Source: Scleromitrula shiraiana (taxonomy: Eukaryota > Ascomycota > Leotiomycetes > Helotiales > Sclerotiniaceae). From it: a stretch of DNA of 64,000 bases. Position 1 is the stretch's first letter, and each line of letters starts with the position of its first letter. The position numbers were made by a program, and so were the translations under genes. The notes under the pieces are model-generated. The model saw only the letters and a list, made by a program, of their open reading frames with translations. It ran no database searches and was not told the DNA's origin. Location: the NCBI GenBank assembly GCA_028455995.1, contig JABELC010000007.1, forward strand, positions 1,364,001 through 1,428,000, read 5' to 3'. Shown piece after piece: positions 33,101 to 44,925 of this stretch.

Positions 33101-34545
33101 GTGTATAGTCGTACGACAACGAGGTACCATATAAAAATAATAGGAATTTTCTGCAGAGTGGCTGGGGATAACTTAGAGATATGCTTGTGCTGTTGCTGTT
33201 GCTGGTTGTGTGGGCTGGTTGCGTGGGCTGGCTTTTGTTGGGGGTTTGAGGTTGTGTGTATGTGGGGTGGGTTGTGTTGTTTGGATGTTGGTGAGGTTTG
33301 TTGGTGGAATGTAATATAATATAATAAATATAATACAATAGAGCAAGTAAGGGAGATGAAAATCACCATCTAATTCATTACTCATGATAAACAGCATATA
33401 TATATATATATATATATGTGATAAAGACAAGATAGTACATAAGATCCATCCATCTGTGTAATATTACGTTACGTTACGTTACGTTAAGTATATCACAAGA
33501 ACGACGATGTCCGGCTAAGCTGGCCGGTACATTTAAATTGCGGGATGAACATTCCGTACACGATATCCATATATCATATCTAACCTAATCTAACCCAACC
33601 TAACCTACTACAAAAAACAAGCCCTCCCCCCCTCCCCTCCCCTCCCCTCCCCTCCCCTCCCTACCCTACAACAACAATACATCCCGCACATAAATAAACG
33701 ACCATAACCCGCATCATAAAACGATAAATGATGCTCGACATTCAATCTCGGAGAAACCATCGAGAGCAGATATGACGGTGCGGATGATGATATAGTAATG
33801 GCGCTGCGGGCGGCGATGGAGATGGGGATGTATTTTTCTTCTTGTGATGGATGGATAGACGGGGAAGAAAATCTACTTCTTTTTTTTATCTTTTGGTGGA
33901 ACTGGGACGTGCAGGATTGGAATGTATGAGATGAGTTGATTAGTTGTGAGTTACTTTAGAGACTCGTTAATAAGCATATTTCGCTTTGGTGTTTATTGTA
34001 CTTGTACCATGTCGTCTCTTTTCTAGGGATCTTGTGGTTCGTCAGTATTCTTGATTTACGGTTTATGGGTTTATGGGTTCTTGTGAATTTATTGCGGATG
34101 TGCTGTATAGGTAGGTGTAAATATATTTCCTCTTTCCTCTTCCGTCTTTCCTCTTTATTAGTTATAAGTTATAAAGGGGTATATTTATATGTCTTCTATA
34201 TCAGAGATGGAAGCGGATGGATAGATTGCTTGGTTTTGCTATTCTTCATCTCTATCTACGGCGGTTTCTGGGGAATAGGTTCGTGTCTTTGTTTATTGAT
34301 TTTTTATTTGATATTTGATATTTGAATTTGTGTCTATATACATACATACATACATAGTATTGTATTATATTGTTGTATTGGGGTATTAACCATACCATTC
34401 AACCCGACATACGGATATATAACCCAGTCCTCCCCAACCCAACCTAACCAAATCCAATCCAATCCAATATACCCCACCAAGCTCAACCCCAAACCACCAT
34501 CCATTCTACACAAAAACATCACCTCTCTATTAATCCTCCTCTGGT

Positions 34546-36662
34546 TCACAACCCCCAAGCCATCAACCCCGCCGCCAAACTCCCTAATCCCCCCAATCTA
34601 ATCACCCATCCCATCGCCTCTCCCCCTTCTATCCCTAACATCCCCAATCCCCAAAAGACAATACTCCCCTGTATCGCGGCGACGATTTGCGGGGTCGCGA
34701 TGCTGATGTTGTAGAGGCCTAGGATTGTGCCTGCTTGAAGGGATTGGATTTGACGGGGAATCGTGGGTGGGGGAGACGAGGAGGATGAGGATGAGGATGA
34801 GGATGAGGATGAGGATGAGGATGAGGATGAGGATGAGGATGAGGATGAGGATGAGGATGAGGATGAGGATGATAGGAGTGGGAAGGATTGATGGGATTGA
34901 TGGAAAGAAGAGGAAGATTGTAAGGAGGAAATTTCGAAATTAATTAATGCGAGGGGTATCCACTGTGTACAAGCCCATGCGATTCCGAGGAGAGAGATGA
35001 GGATGGATGTGGGGAGGAAGGGGGTCGTGGTGAGGGTGAGGAGGAGGAGGGTTGTGGTTAGCATGTGGGAGATTGTCCAGGTTTGGGGGAGGGTGGGTTT
35101 GGGGAGGATTGATTTTTTCGTTGAGGGAGAATGAAGGGAGGGGGTGGTTTCAGAGTTGGTGGTGGTTGGAGATTCGTGGGGGTGGGGATATTTTGATTTG
35201 GTGCTGGAGCGCGGGGTGGAAGGAGAGGAGATGAAATGAGGGAGGATGAGATTGGTTAGGAGGGCGATGAGGGAGAATAGTATCATGGTGAATGTGGCGT
35301 GGCGGATGGAGTGGGGTGATGGGGGGATAGAATTGGAGGTTGGGACTGTGAAGATGTTGGTTGTTGTGGTGGTTTTTTTGGATATAGATGTATATTCTGT
35401 TTCATCTAGAATTTATGTTAAAAAGTTGTAGTTTGGTGATGGTTACTATGATGATACTTACAAATGTCTCCGAGATATCTAGCGTTGAATGTTAGTATTG
35501 TGATTGATGAGACATGAATGGATTAAACTTACGTGGTAATATAAAATAAGAATGGAAACCAACCAATCCAAGCAAAGAACTGCACCACACAAATTCTCCT
35601 AATCGACTTGGGTATCATGCGCATACTTTTAAAAATCTGACGAAAAGTCTCCAAAAAGCTCCTTCTCTTCGAACCCCTTTCCAAATCCACAAATCGTTTC
35701 TCTTTGACCATACAGCAAGTAACAGCAACAGTCGATCCCAATGCCACCGAAGCAATAAAACAAAGTCCTTTCAACTGCGTATCCCCTAACCATGGTAGAT
35801 ATTTAGGTAACGAGATATATCCAGCGGTATATCCCAAAATCGAACCAATTCCCGCCGCTACACTGGCATAAGCACAAGCACGTACTTGTTGACCAGCAGG
35901 CGCACAATCCACGATAATGGCTCTTAATCCACCTTGAACTGGTTGAATTGCTATATTCAATGCCCAGATCCACAAAGCGGCCATGAATCCCTTACATATC
36001 ATGGCAGCGCGTCCCTCGGGGTCATGATCGAACATGCTGAAGAGAACAAAGATGAGATCAGTGGTCCATGGTAGTGCTAGGATGCAGATGATTGTTGCGA
36101 TAGTCCCGGCTATGATGAAGGGACGGCGACGGCCTAGGGGGTGAGAACATCGATCGCTAAGGATTCCAACATATGGTTGAACAATGGCGCCAGAAAGAGG
36201 TCCGGCGAGCCAGACGAGGGATATGACATGATTAGGAACAGATAGTGAAAAAAGATATGGCTGAATAGGAGAATCAATTGCGTTAGTTTTCTTGAGCCCT
36301 TTTCACACGGTTGAATTGCAAATGAACGTGAAGAAACTATTCTTACAGAGCCTTGAGACATAATAGCTGTCCATATAACTTGTAGTCTATTGTGCAACAG
36401 ATATATGCGTAAGCAAAATTTCAGAGTACACAATTGATAGCAAGTATCGCGGGGTAAGATTTCCTATTACCTACCCTCCAGTACTAATGGTAAGACATAT
36501 CAGGTAAAGTGTGCTAACAGTTATCACGTCTTTTTCCTCATGATCAATCGAATCTGGAAGTAAACAAGCTGAACTTGAGCTTGATTCAAAGTATTCATCA
36601 TCCATATAATCAAGCTCATCCAATTCTGACTCCTGCAATTCTAAATCCGTATGTCCTAACAT
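34546..36662 (-). CDS. GPH/MFS sucrose-type sugar transporter
   Basis: Predicted 610-aa membrane protein from five exons: 36662-36475, 36386-36347, 36260-35533, 35478-35462 and 35405-34546. They total 1833 nt in frame. Features of the glycoside-pentoside-hexuronide (sucrose/H+ symporter, S. pombe Sut1-like) family: ISTGGLQVIWTAIMSQGS then PYLFSLSVP in helix I, WLAGPLSGAIVQPYVG, GILSDRCSHPLGRRRPFI (loop 2-3 R-x-G-R-R-R-P-F), CAYASVAAGIGSILGYTAGY, WIGWFPFLFYITTYLGDIY, and LGLYNISIATPQIVAAIQG near the C-terminus. About twelve spans. The N-terminus is acidic. The loop between helices about 10 and 11 holds a run of about 35 serines encoded by a hexanucleotide repeat. Exon 4 is 17 nt. Likely substrate is sucrose, maltose or another alpha-glucoside, with plasma-membrane location; the exact sugar is unknown. 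Confidence 0.88.
34779..34872. repeat. (GAGGAT)n hexanucleotide microsatellite in coding sequence
   Basis: About 15-16 perfect units. On the minus strand it reads TCC-TCA, encoding consecutive serines in a cytosolic loop of the sugar transporter. Six-base units preserve the frame, so length polymorphism would alter only the serine count. Confidence 0.95.
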
Positions 36663-37090
36663 CTTTGCGATTTGGCAGATCGAAACGGAATCGGAAAATC
36701 AATCACATTGCTCTAGGAACATAATTATTCCCCTCTATGACTCTATGGCCCTCATCTGGATTTTGCGAATAGAGAAAAACAAGTAAAATATTAACAAGAT
36801 GGGTTGTGAAAGATAGATAGACGTTGAAGAATGCCAATATTGTCTTCCAACCCACCTGCGCCGCTACGCTGCACATACATACAAAGGGTGGTGTATTGCG
36901 CTGACATATGTTTTCTGCCTTCCTTGTACAACGACTCGGATGTACACTCGTATAACTGTGCAATGGGAATCCATATTGTGATTCGTTGGAATGAGATTTT
37001 GTAGACAAGCACATCTTACCTTCCTCATTTGGTTTGTTGTGCGAAGGATTAATGCAAGGCTATCTCCCGATCCACATAAGAAATGACACC
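36663..37090. other. Transporter promoter region
   Basis: Normal base composition upstream of the minus-strand transporter. Short frames (36703-37014) lack a family match. The AT-rich block starts at about 37090. Confidence 0.4.
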
Positions 37091-38076
37091 AAGTTGTAAA
37101 AGTCTCCTCTTATTTTATATATATTTTTAATTTAATATAATAATACTAATATTAAAGACAAAATTTGAATTTGTATATAAAAATGTTTTATAGAATAAAT
37201 AAATAAATAAATCAACTATATTTTTTTTTAACTTGAACTAAATATAATTATTTATTAATAACTTGAAACTTGAATTAACTTGAACTTGAAAATACTAGTG
37301 ATTTTAATAATCATTATTTTAATATATGCTAGTAATTAATATTAAAAATTTTTTAAAATGTTTAATTAAAGACAAAAAAATTAATAATTAATTAGTTATT
37401 TATTTATTAATGAATTTTGAAAAAGATTTATTTCAAAAATTTTAAATTGATTTTTCATAATGTTATTCAAGTTATTTTGATAAAATTTTAAATATATAAA
37501 ATTTTTGAAACAATATTAATAATTTCTTATAAATCATTATAATAGTAACTTGAAACTTGAAATCAAAAAAATAAAAATACTAGTTTTTATAGAATTTTAA
37601 TTTTCTTTTTGTTTTTATAAATCTTTTTATATTTAAAACTTTATACTTATGATATTTCTTTTTTACTACTAGTACATCCGAGTCATCATGCTAGATTATT
37701 TCTTACTAGTAAATTCTTTTTAAAAAAAGATTTTACATTGAACTTGAAGTTCTAAGTTAATAATTGCTTTTAAAGAAAAGTTTTTTTATTTTATTTAAAA
37801 TTTTAAATTAATTCTTTTTATAATTAAAATGTACTTTTTAATAAATCTTAAAATATTATTCATTTTTAAATTAATTTTTTAAAATAAATTAATAATATTG
37901 AACTTGAATAATATTATTAGAATCATTTTTATACTAAATTATATATATATTTTTTTATTTATATTTAATATATGAAAAAAATATATTTTATATATACTAC
38001 TATAGTACTAGTAGTATCTAAATAAAAATTTATAATTTCTTTATTAATAGTAGTATGTAATAATTTTAAATATAAT

Positions 38077-38235
38077 TGTGGTTTTACTTTGATTGAGTCG
38101 TACGATTATGGTATTATAGTTTATGTTTGATATTCTTATTATTGATTTATCTATAATACAGATTATCAAGTTATATATATATATGGTTATAGTCATATAC
38201 TTATCACATACTATCTTATGATCTATATCCCAATA
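38077..38235 (-). repeat. Copia 3' LTR (relative to coding strand)
   Basis: 159 bp. On the plus strand it begins TGTGGTTTTACTTTGATTG and ends ATATCCCAATA; the other LTR ends ATCCCAACA, so the terminal dinucleotide was TG...CA before a C-to-T change. It contains a TATATATATATA run. Differences from the other LTR are almost all transitions. Confidence 0.85.
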
Positions 38236-39544
38236 TTGACACTATTTAAAAAAAAAAAAAAATTAAGCTAAATTTATTATATATCATAATATTATCCTCC
38301 TTTATCTCTCTATAAAATAGATTAAAAGATTAAAATGCATATAAGTAATATGATTAATAAAAGAAAATCAATGTAATAAAGAAAAATATATGTAAAATCG
38401 TAATCGCCATTATTTTGGTAAACATTATTTTTGGAGGGGTTATTTTTGGATCAAAATAATGATTTTTTAATGATTTTAGTAGATGTTGTTTTTATATACA
38501 TCATTTTTGTATATATTATTATTTTCTATATCTTTTCTATATTAATTTTTTATATTTTTATATTTTTTATATTAAATTTTTATATTATTATATTTTTTAT
38601 ATTTTTTTTATTATATTTGTTTTATTGTAATATATTAATATATTATATAAACTAATTTATAATAAATATTAGTTTAAATAATTATGATTTATTTTATTGG
38701 GTAAATAAAATGATTTATTCATGTTTAACCTATTTTTTCGTATTAATATTGATTTTATTAATGTTAATAAAGTCTTTAAAAATAGTATAAAATTTTGATT
38801 TCGTTATTATATTAATGGGGTTTATATTATTAATGATTTATTTAATTTTTATGATTTTTTTGCATTTGTATAATTGATGAATAAAGGCTAAATTAATTAT
38901 TAAACATTTTTTTTGAAGAATGTTAAATCTAATTAAGCATTTATAAAGTGATTTTAAATCAATGTAGATTATGAGGGATGTAAGATTGATTATAATCTTT
39001 TTATTAATTAATCGATTTATAATTTTATCGATATTAAATTTGATTATAATGGCAATATTAAATCTATATCCTATTCTATATAATTTTAAAATAAAAATGC
39101 TTTATATGACTTATTTATATTTGATAAAGAATTAATGAATAATATTTGTATTATTATTTTTATTAGTAAATACTATAATAAAGCCAATTTGGGAAAAAAG
39201 ATCAGCGTTATTTATAAAACTTGCATTAATAAAATAAATTATTTATAATAATTTTATTTTAAGAGGAATAAATATAAGGTTATAATTGGAATTATTAATT
39301 TGTTATTGAATATACTTATTAAAAGTATTTATATTATTTTTAATTAAATTAATAATTTAGATTATATATAATAAATTGAATAATGTTTTTAATTAATAAA
39401 CATTTATGATATATATACCATAGATTTGTTAAATAATATATTGTTTTTTTAGGGAGGCATTCTTTTTGATTTTTATGTATAATTTAAGATCAATAGGGAA
39501 ATAGTTTATAAAGTAAAGTTTATTATATTATCGCTTTTAAATAA

Positions 39545-39770
39545 ATATAATTACGCTATTTTTATCAATATAGATTAAAGCGCCGTTAAATTTAAGGGAA
39601 GAGTCAATTATCAATTACTTTTATACTTTTAAAAGATAACCTTTTTTCTTGATTTGCGCTTTTTTTTTATCTACGAATTCTTTATTAACAAAAATAAAAG
39701 TATTATTGATTTATAATCCAATTATATCTAGTTTTTTATCTTTATCAATATAGAGTAAACAATTATTAAA
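39545..39770 (-). pseudogene. Reverse transcriptase remnant (copia Pol)
   Basis: Readable minus-strand segments include DKDKKLDIIGL, NNTFIFVNKEFVDKKKAQIK, KKGYLL, LIIDSSLKFNGALIYIDKNS and YNKLYFINYF, separated by stops. They follow the order of fungal copia RTs, where a GLQTDDTL-like block occupies the YVDD region. The reading breaks often, so it is inactive. Confidence 0.65.
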
Positions 39771-40999
39771 TAAGAAAAAAGTTATTCCAAAAACTTTTAT
39801 ATAATAATTATGGTATATAAAATATTAATAATTTTCTGATTTTACAATATTATAAAGTAGGCATATAATCTTGAAAATTATATTTAATTCAAAATTTGCT
39901 TTTAATAGAAATTTGATATAAAATATATGAATTAAAAATATTTTTAATTAAATATATATTTATAATATATCGTAAAGATATAATTAAATATATTAATATA
40001 TATTTTATAAAGTTATAAAATAAAGTATAGTTTTATAATTAATATATTAGATGGTGGAGGATTTTATTAAAATTGTTTTTTTGCCTTTATTATTATAACC
40101 TTAAACTATTAGTTTAGACTTCTCAAATGCCTTTGATATACCTTTGTTTTTGATAAAGTCAATAAATTTATTGCAGAAAATTCGGGTACCTTCTAATATA
40201 TCGCTTTTTTTAATAACTTTAAATATATTTTTTTCCAATAAATCGTCTATTTCTTTTTTGCGAGATAAACGGAATTAATTTATAATTGATGAAGGATTTA
40301 TAATAATATATATATTAAAAATGTTTTTAATAATATAATTATTATTATTGTTATTATTGAAATATATTTAATCATGTTCTAGAATTTACTTTTAATAAAG
40401 AATTTCGACCATTAACTTTAAGCGTAGAGTTGAAATAGAAGCTAAATTAGAAATAGATTTTTTGTCTAATATATAAGCGCTTTTTCTTAATTAAAATATT
40501 TTTAAATTATCAAAGTCTTTATTATTAATTAAATCTAGAGTAAAATTTCTTGTTAATAAAGAATTAATTATATTATTAAATAATTTATTAAATATTTCAA
40601 ACTTTTTTTTATATAGTTTTATTAAAATGCTTTTAAATTCTTTATCAAAATTGTTTATCTTGATTATATATATTTGATTTTCTATTTTGATAAATTTATA
40701 TAATCTATCCTAAATATTTTTTTTTAATAAATAAAAACTAAAAATCTAAATTCGAAATTATATAAATAAAATATAAATAATCTATTACACTAATATAAAG
40801 CATTTATCATTATATATTTAGTATATTTCTTTTATACTTTATCCATTACCTTATTGATTATAATGGCACATTATAAAATAAATAGGGTGGGAAAATTAAA
40901 GAATATTAAATAAAGAAATACACCAAATACTAATAAAGTAAGGATAAGGCCATTTAGACTAATAATATTATTAATAACTTTAACGGCCATTTATAGTCT

Positions 41000-41590
41000 T
41001 ATATCCTTATTAATTCTTTTAATGCCTTCAAGTTTTTCAATAATAATTATATATACTCGTTAGATTACTTTATAGTAATATTCGATTATTTTAATAAAAT
41101 AATAAATTTTAATAAATATATATTTAGTTTTAATTATAATTATATAAATATTATCAATAAAGTTTTTTCCTATAAAATAAGTTCTTTAATTATAAACAAT
41201 TAATTCAAAAGGGCTATTATAAACATTGATTTATATAAAGTAAAGTGCGTTCTATATTGTTATTATTAATAAATCTTTAATAAAGTATACAATATTAAAC
41301 CAAATTATTTTATTAATAATATAAAAAATGGGATTATTATTAATATATATTATATTAATTATAATAATAAAGTTAAATTCGATATTGTTATGAAATTTGA
41401 ACTTAAATTTTTTAGGCTTATTGGTATAAAATTAGTATTTTTTATAATATTTTATGAGTTATTTCAATTATTTATAATTAAATTTATCTTTATAACTAGC
41501 GCGATTAAATAGGTTATATAGTTTCTCAACGGAGAAATGCCCTATTTGTTTATGAATGTGGCGTAGTTCGACTTTAGATAAATAACATTT
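41000..41590 (-). pseudogene. Integrase remnant (copia Pol)
   Basis: The minus strand reads YLSKVELRHIHKQIGHFSVE, then KLYNLFNRASYKDKFNYK, LIKYYKKY, FYTNKPKKFKFKFHNNIEFN and IIYINNNPIFYIINKI. This matches the GAG-pre-integrase zinc region (H-x-x-x-H; the later Cys pair has become Tyr) and the start of the rve core. Tyr for Cys is the expected result of TGT-to-TAT mutation. It is interrupted by stops. Confidence 0.65.
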
Positions 41591-42589
41591 TTTATCTATA
41601 TTTAATAATTTTATAATAAATTATTAGAACTCTTATAATAAAATTAACTAATTAATAAATATATATCTATAATATTTAATAGTTTTTTATATTTTATTAT
41701 TAATATATTAAAGTTCATTTTTGATATTATTGAATAAAACTTAAACATAGTCTATATCTGCAAGATTTAATAAAAATAGAGTATTTACATTGATAATATA
41801 GATATCAATTATACTAATTAAGTTAATAATTAAAATAGTTTTAATAAAAAGGGTATTATTAAAGCTAAATCTAAAATTTATAGTTAAATCTAGAATCTTT
41901 ATATTAATTCGAATAAGTTTTTATAGTGCTAAAAATTGTTTATAATCAATAATTGATCGCTTTACAATATTAAAATCAATTATTATACCAATAAACTTAT
42001 ATTTACTATAATGTTTAATTTATAAATAAATCTTAAATTTTTGACCAATTTCGCCAATATAAACATATAAAATGATTAAATTATTGAATTCTATAATAAA
42101 ATTATTGCAATTATTATCTATAATGATATAAAAGCTATATAAAATAATAAATGCTTTAACGCCACCATTATCATTATTATTATCAAAATATAATTCTAAT
42201 TAAAATACTTCGATTTTTTCAATTATATAAATAAAATCGTTATTATCATTATACTTATCTTAAATATATTAATTATAATTCTTATTAAAACCTTATATAT
42301 TATTAAAACCAAATCTTGATTTTATTTTCTAATTAAATTTTTTCTTTACTGCAATTCACTTTTTAAAAATATATCTAATTAACCAATATTTTTTTTTTTT
42401 GCAGACATAATATACTTTTTATTTTTGATTATAATAATTATTATTAAATCAAGGAATTTAACTATTAAAACATATATTTTTATTTTAAAGTTAAAAATTA
42501 TTATTACTTTAATTATTTCTTTAAAATCGTTAATCATTAAAGTTTTATTCAATTATATCATTGTCTTCCTTTTTAAAAAATGATTTATC

Positions 42590-43909
42590 TTTAAATTTGT
42601 TTTTTGTACTTTCCTATATTATAATAAATACACGGATTTTTATAATTATAATAATAAATATTTTGGGTAAATCTAAATATCTTTAAAAGCATATAAAGTA
42701 ATTCTAATAAATTATAAGAAGTTTCATTATATAGATAAAATCGCTATGCATTCTTAGTGGTAGTCCAAACTTCATAATATACATTTTATTAAATAAAATT
42801 TTGTATAATTATTTGATTGACTTTAATAAATTATTTGTAATAATAATGCGAAAAGTGATTTTAAACTAATTGTTATATATATTATACTTTCATTCTTTAT
42901 CTTTAAATGTTTTTTAGAATTTTTTGATAATTATTTTTTAATTAATATTTGAATTTCTATATTTGATAATATTATAATAATATTTTTAAATATTTTTATA
43001 TAATATAAATAAAATGCCGAAATATCGGTATTGCTTAAATAAACCGATTTGTTTATAATTATCCTTATAGATAATTAATTTATATTTAATATTATTTGTT
43101 TAACCACTATATTTATTATTATTTGATATATAGCATTTTGCAAGACTTTTAAATTGTTTGCTAATATCAAATAAAATAAAGTCAATCTCAAAATCTTTAA
43201 AATCTAAATAATCAAAATGATTAAAAAGATCATTTTCAAAATCAAAATCAAAATCAAGATCAAAATCATTATTATTACCATCTTTTTTTTCAATAAATAT
43301 TGATTTAGAATCAAGTTCCTTAAAATTAAATAGTTTTTTTTTCTCTTACTTGCCTTTTTTATCCTTTTTGCCCTTATCTTTAATCTTATTTTCTTAAATA
43401 GAGTCAATAGTAAAGTTTCTTTTGTCTTTTTTCTTTAAATTATTAAGTTTTTTAATTATTATAATAAAAATATTTGATTATACATTGAATTATATATTAT
43501 AAATTATTATATTTATTATTTTTAAAATCCATTCAGGTAAAGTTTTAAGAAAAAATATAAAAATTAAGCTAATACTAACATTAAAGTCAATAAAAACATT
43601 AATATCGAGTTTTTGTAAAAATCATTTAAAAAATTATAAAATAAAAAAGTTCTTTTCCTAAACTATAACAAAATATTTTAAAATCCAATTCGCGAAATCG
43701 CTTTTAAATACTTATAAAATATCGTCATCAAAAATATAATAATAAATATATTCTAATATCTTGAATCAAATATATAATAAAAAAATCTTATTATTAAAGT
43801 TATTTTTAGGGTTAAATCCATCTTCGAATAATTCACAAAGTTCGTCATATTCTTCAAAATCTTGATCTAAAAGAGAATAATCTAAAAAAGAAGGGTTCCT
43901 TTTTATCAT
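42590..43909 (-). pseudogene. Gag remnant (copia)
   Basis: From an ATG at 43909 the minus strand reads MIKRNPSFLDYSLL, DQDFEEYDELCELFEDGFNP and KNNFNNKIFLLYI before the first stop, then further in-frame pieces such as ANWILKYFV and KTLPEWILK. A Lys/Arg-rich block (IRLKIRAKRIKKASKRKK, 43300-43407) follows, and near 42650 a YYYNYKNPCIYYNIGKYKK segment may be a zinc knuckle with Cys/His changed to Tyr. Assignment is by position and residue pattern. Confidence 0.45.
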
Positions 43910-44557
43910 ATTGACTCAAGGAAAGGAGTTAGATAAAGATATTTATGCAAATAATTAGGGAAAGATATTATATTCTGATAAAGAGGATAAATTCTTTATT
44001 GTTATACAAAGGAAATTAAGGGGGGAGGAAAAAAAGAAGAAAGTGAATTATTATAAAATAATAAAGATTTATTTATTTTTAAAAGATATTTCTAAATTTT
44101 TATAGCTCTTATTGATTTAAAAACAATAATATTTTTAAATAAAAAATCAAAGTTTTTTAATATAATTTTTATAAATCCAAAAATAATGAATATATGAAAT
44201 AAAGTAAAAAAAAAAAATAAAAAAGAAATAATAAAAGGAATAATAAAAGAAGTTTCGTCATCATTAAAAATTTTTGAGGGTATAAAGATATTATAGAAAT
44301 CTTGAAAAAATAGAAATTAAAAAATTGAAATTTTAAAAGATTAAATTAAAAAAACCGGGCTAAAAACATACATAATAAATGTAAAAACTTGTAATATCGC
44401 CTTAACATCTATATATTCTATTTTAATATTATATATTATTTTTAATCAAAATGCCTTATTAATATTTTAAATTTAATTCCAATCTTTTCAATAATATTTC
44501 CATTATTATAATATCGCTTTAATATTTATAATATTTGATTTATATAATATTGATTAA

Positions 44558-44714
44558 TATAGTTTTATTTTAATTAAATCGTACAATTATAATACTATGG
44601 TTTATGTTTGATATTTTTATTATTAATCTATCTATAGTACAAATTGTCAAATCGTATATATACGGCTGTGGTCACGTGCTTGTCACATGCTACCTTGTGA
44701 TCTATATCCCAACA
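44558..44714 (-). repeat. Copia 5' LTR (relative to coding strand)
   Basis: 157 bp. Read on the minus strand it begins TGTTGGGATATAGATCACAA, a typical copia LTR start, and includes CACGTGACCAC and a CGTATATATACG TATA-like element that could have been the element's promoter. The plus-strand left end is TATAG where the other LTR has TGTGG (G-to-A). Confidence 0.85.
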
Positions 44715-44925
44715 ATAATTTTATAAAAAATTGAATAATACTTCAAGTTTTAATTTTTTTAAACTACTACTAGTAGTAAAAAATTAATCAATTGTTTTAA
44801 AAGAAATATATAAATGTTTTTGTGAACATTTCATTTTAATTTATTGAATTTTGATTAATTTTTGAAATTAAAAGTATAATGATTTCAAGTTCTTAATTGA
44901 AGTTCATTTTTACATGTGCCATTTT

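Larger units (their letters stand above)
28712..34545. other. 5.8-kb gene-poor region rich in short repeats
   Basis: No coding gene can be supported. Contents: AATAAT runs near 29310-29350, GTAT run (29618-29640), 27-bp minisatellite (29849-30025), an ATGATACCATATGTTAAGTAAATGTTAA duplication at 30180-30250 (described only by position), an ATC run (30374-30421), a 7-bp array (30994-31044), a pyrimidine-rich block (31075-31145), poly-A (31850-31870), GATA run (32588-32612), GATATG units (32886-32922), AT/GT run (33048-33100), TTACG units (33464-33486) and CCCCT units (33628-33662). Plus-strand frames at 31410-32165 have no recognisable protein character. Confidence 0.55.
38072..44719 (-). mobile_element. 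Ty1/copia LTR retrotransposon, complete but RIP-inactivated
   Basis: Two direct LTRs (38077-38235 and 44558-44714) enclose 6.3 kb and are flanked by a 5-bp target duplication ATAAT (38072-38076 and 44715-44719). Coding is on the minus strand. Decayed but readable blocks in the order gag, integrase, reverse transcriptase identify copia rather than gypsy: a gag start at about 43909 (MIKRNPSFLDYSLLDQDF), a possible zinc-knuckle remnant near 42650, an integrase zinc region at about 41590-41400 (KVELRHIHKQIGHFSVEKLY), and an RT region at about 39750-39550 (DIIGL, FVNKEFVDKKKAQIKKKGYL, LIIDSSLKFNGALI). Multiple stops interrupt every block, mostly TAA/TAG/TGA that could come from CAA/CAG or TGG by G:C-to-A:T change. 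No intact gene remains. Confidence 0.85.
37090..44925. other. AT-rich RIP-affected block
   Basis: Base composition falls abruptly to an estimated 15-20% G+C over about 7.8 kb and returns to normal at about 44925. Both outer flanks (37090-38071 and 44720-44925) are as AT-rich as the retrotransposon inside them, so the copia element probably entered an already repeat-derived sequence. TpA-rich composition and transition-only differences between the LTRs point to repeat-induced point mutation. The outer flanks contain many CTTGAA units and no recognisable protein. Confidence 0.8.

Noticed and set aside
32743..33430. Minus-strand frames rich in Thr-His and Ile-Ser dipeptides
   Set aside because: Created by GT/CA and GATATG repeats.
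36703..37014. 103-codon minus-strand frame upstream of the transporter
   Set aside because: No coding signature and no in-frame junction to the transporter first exon.
38431..38655. 74-codon Ile/Phe-rich frame resembling a membrane peptide
   Set aside because: A composition artefact of AT-rich RIP DNA inside the copia element.
43204..43407. 67-codon minus-strand Lys/Ile-rich frame
   Set aside because: It is part of the RIP-mutated gag remnant, not an independent gene.
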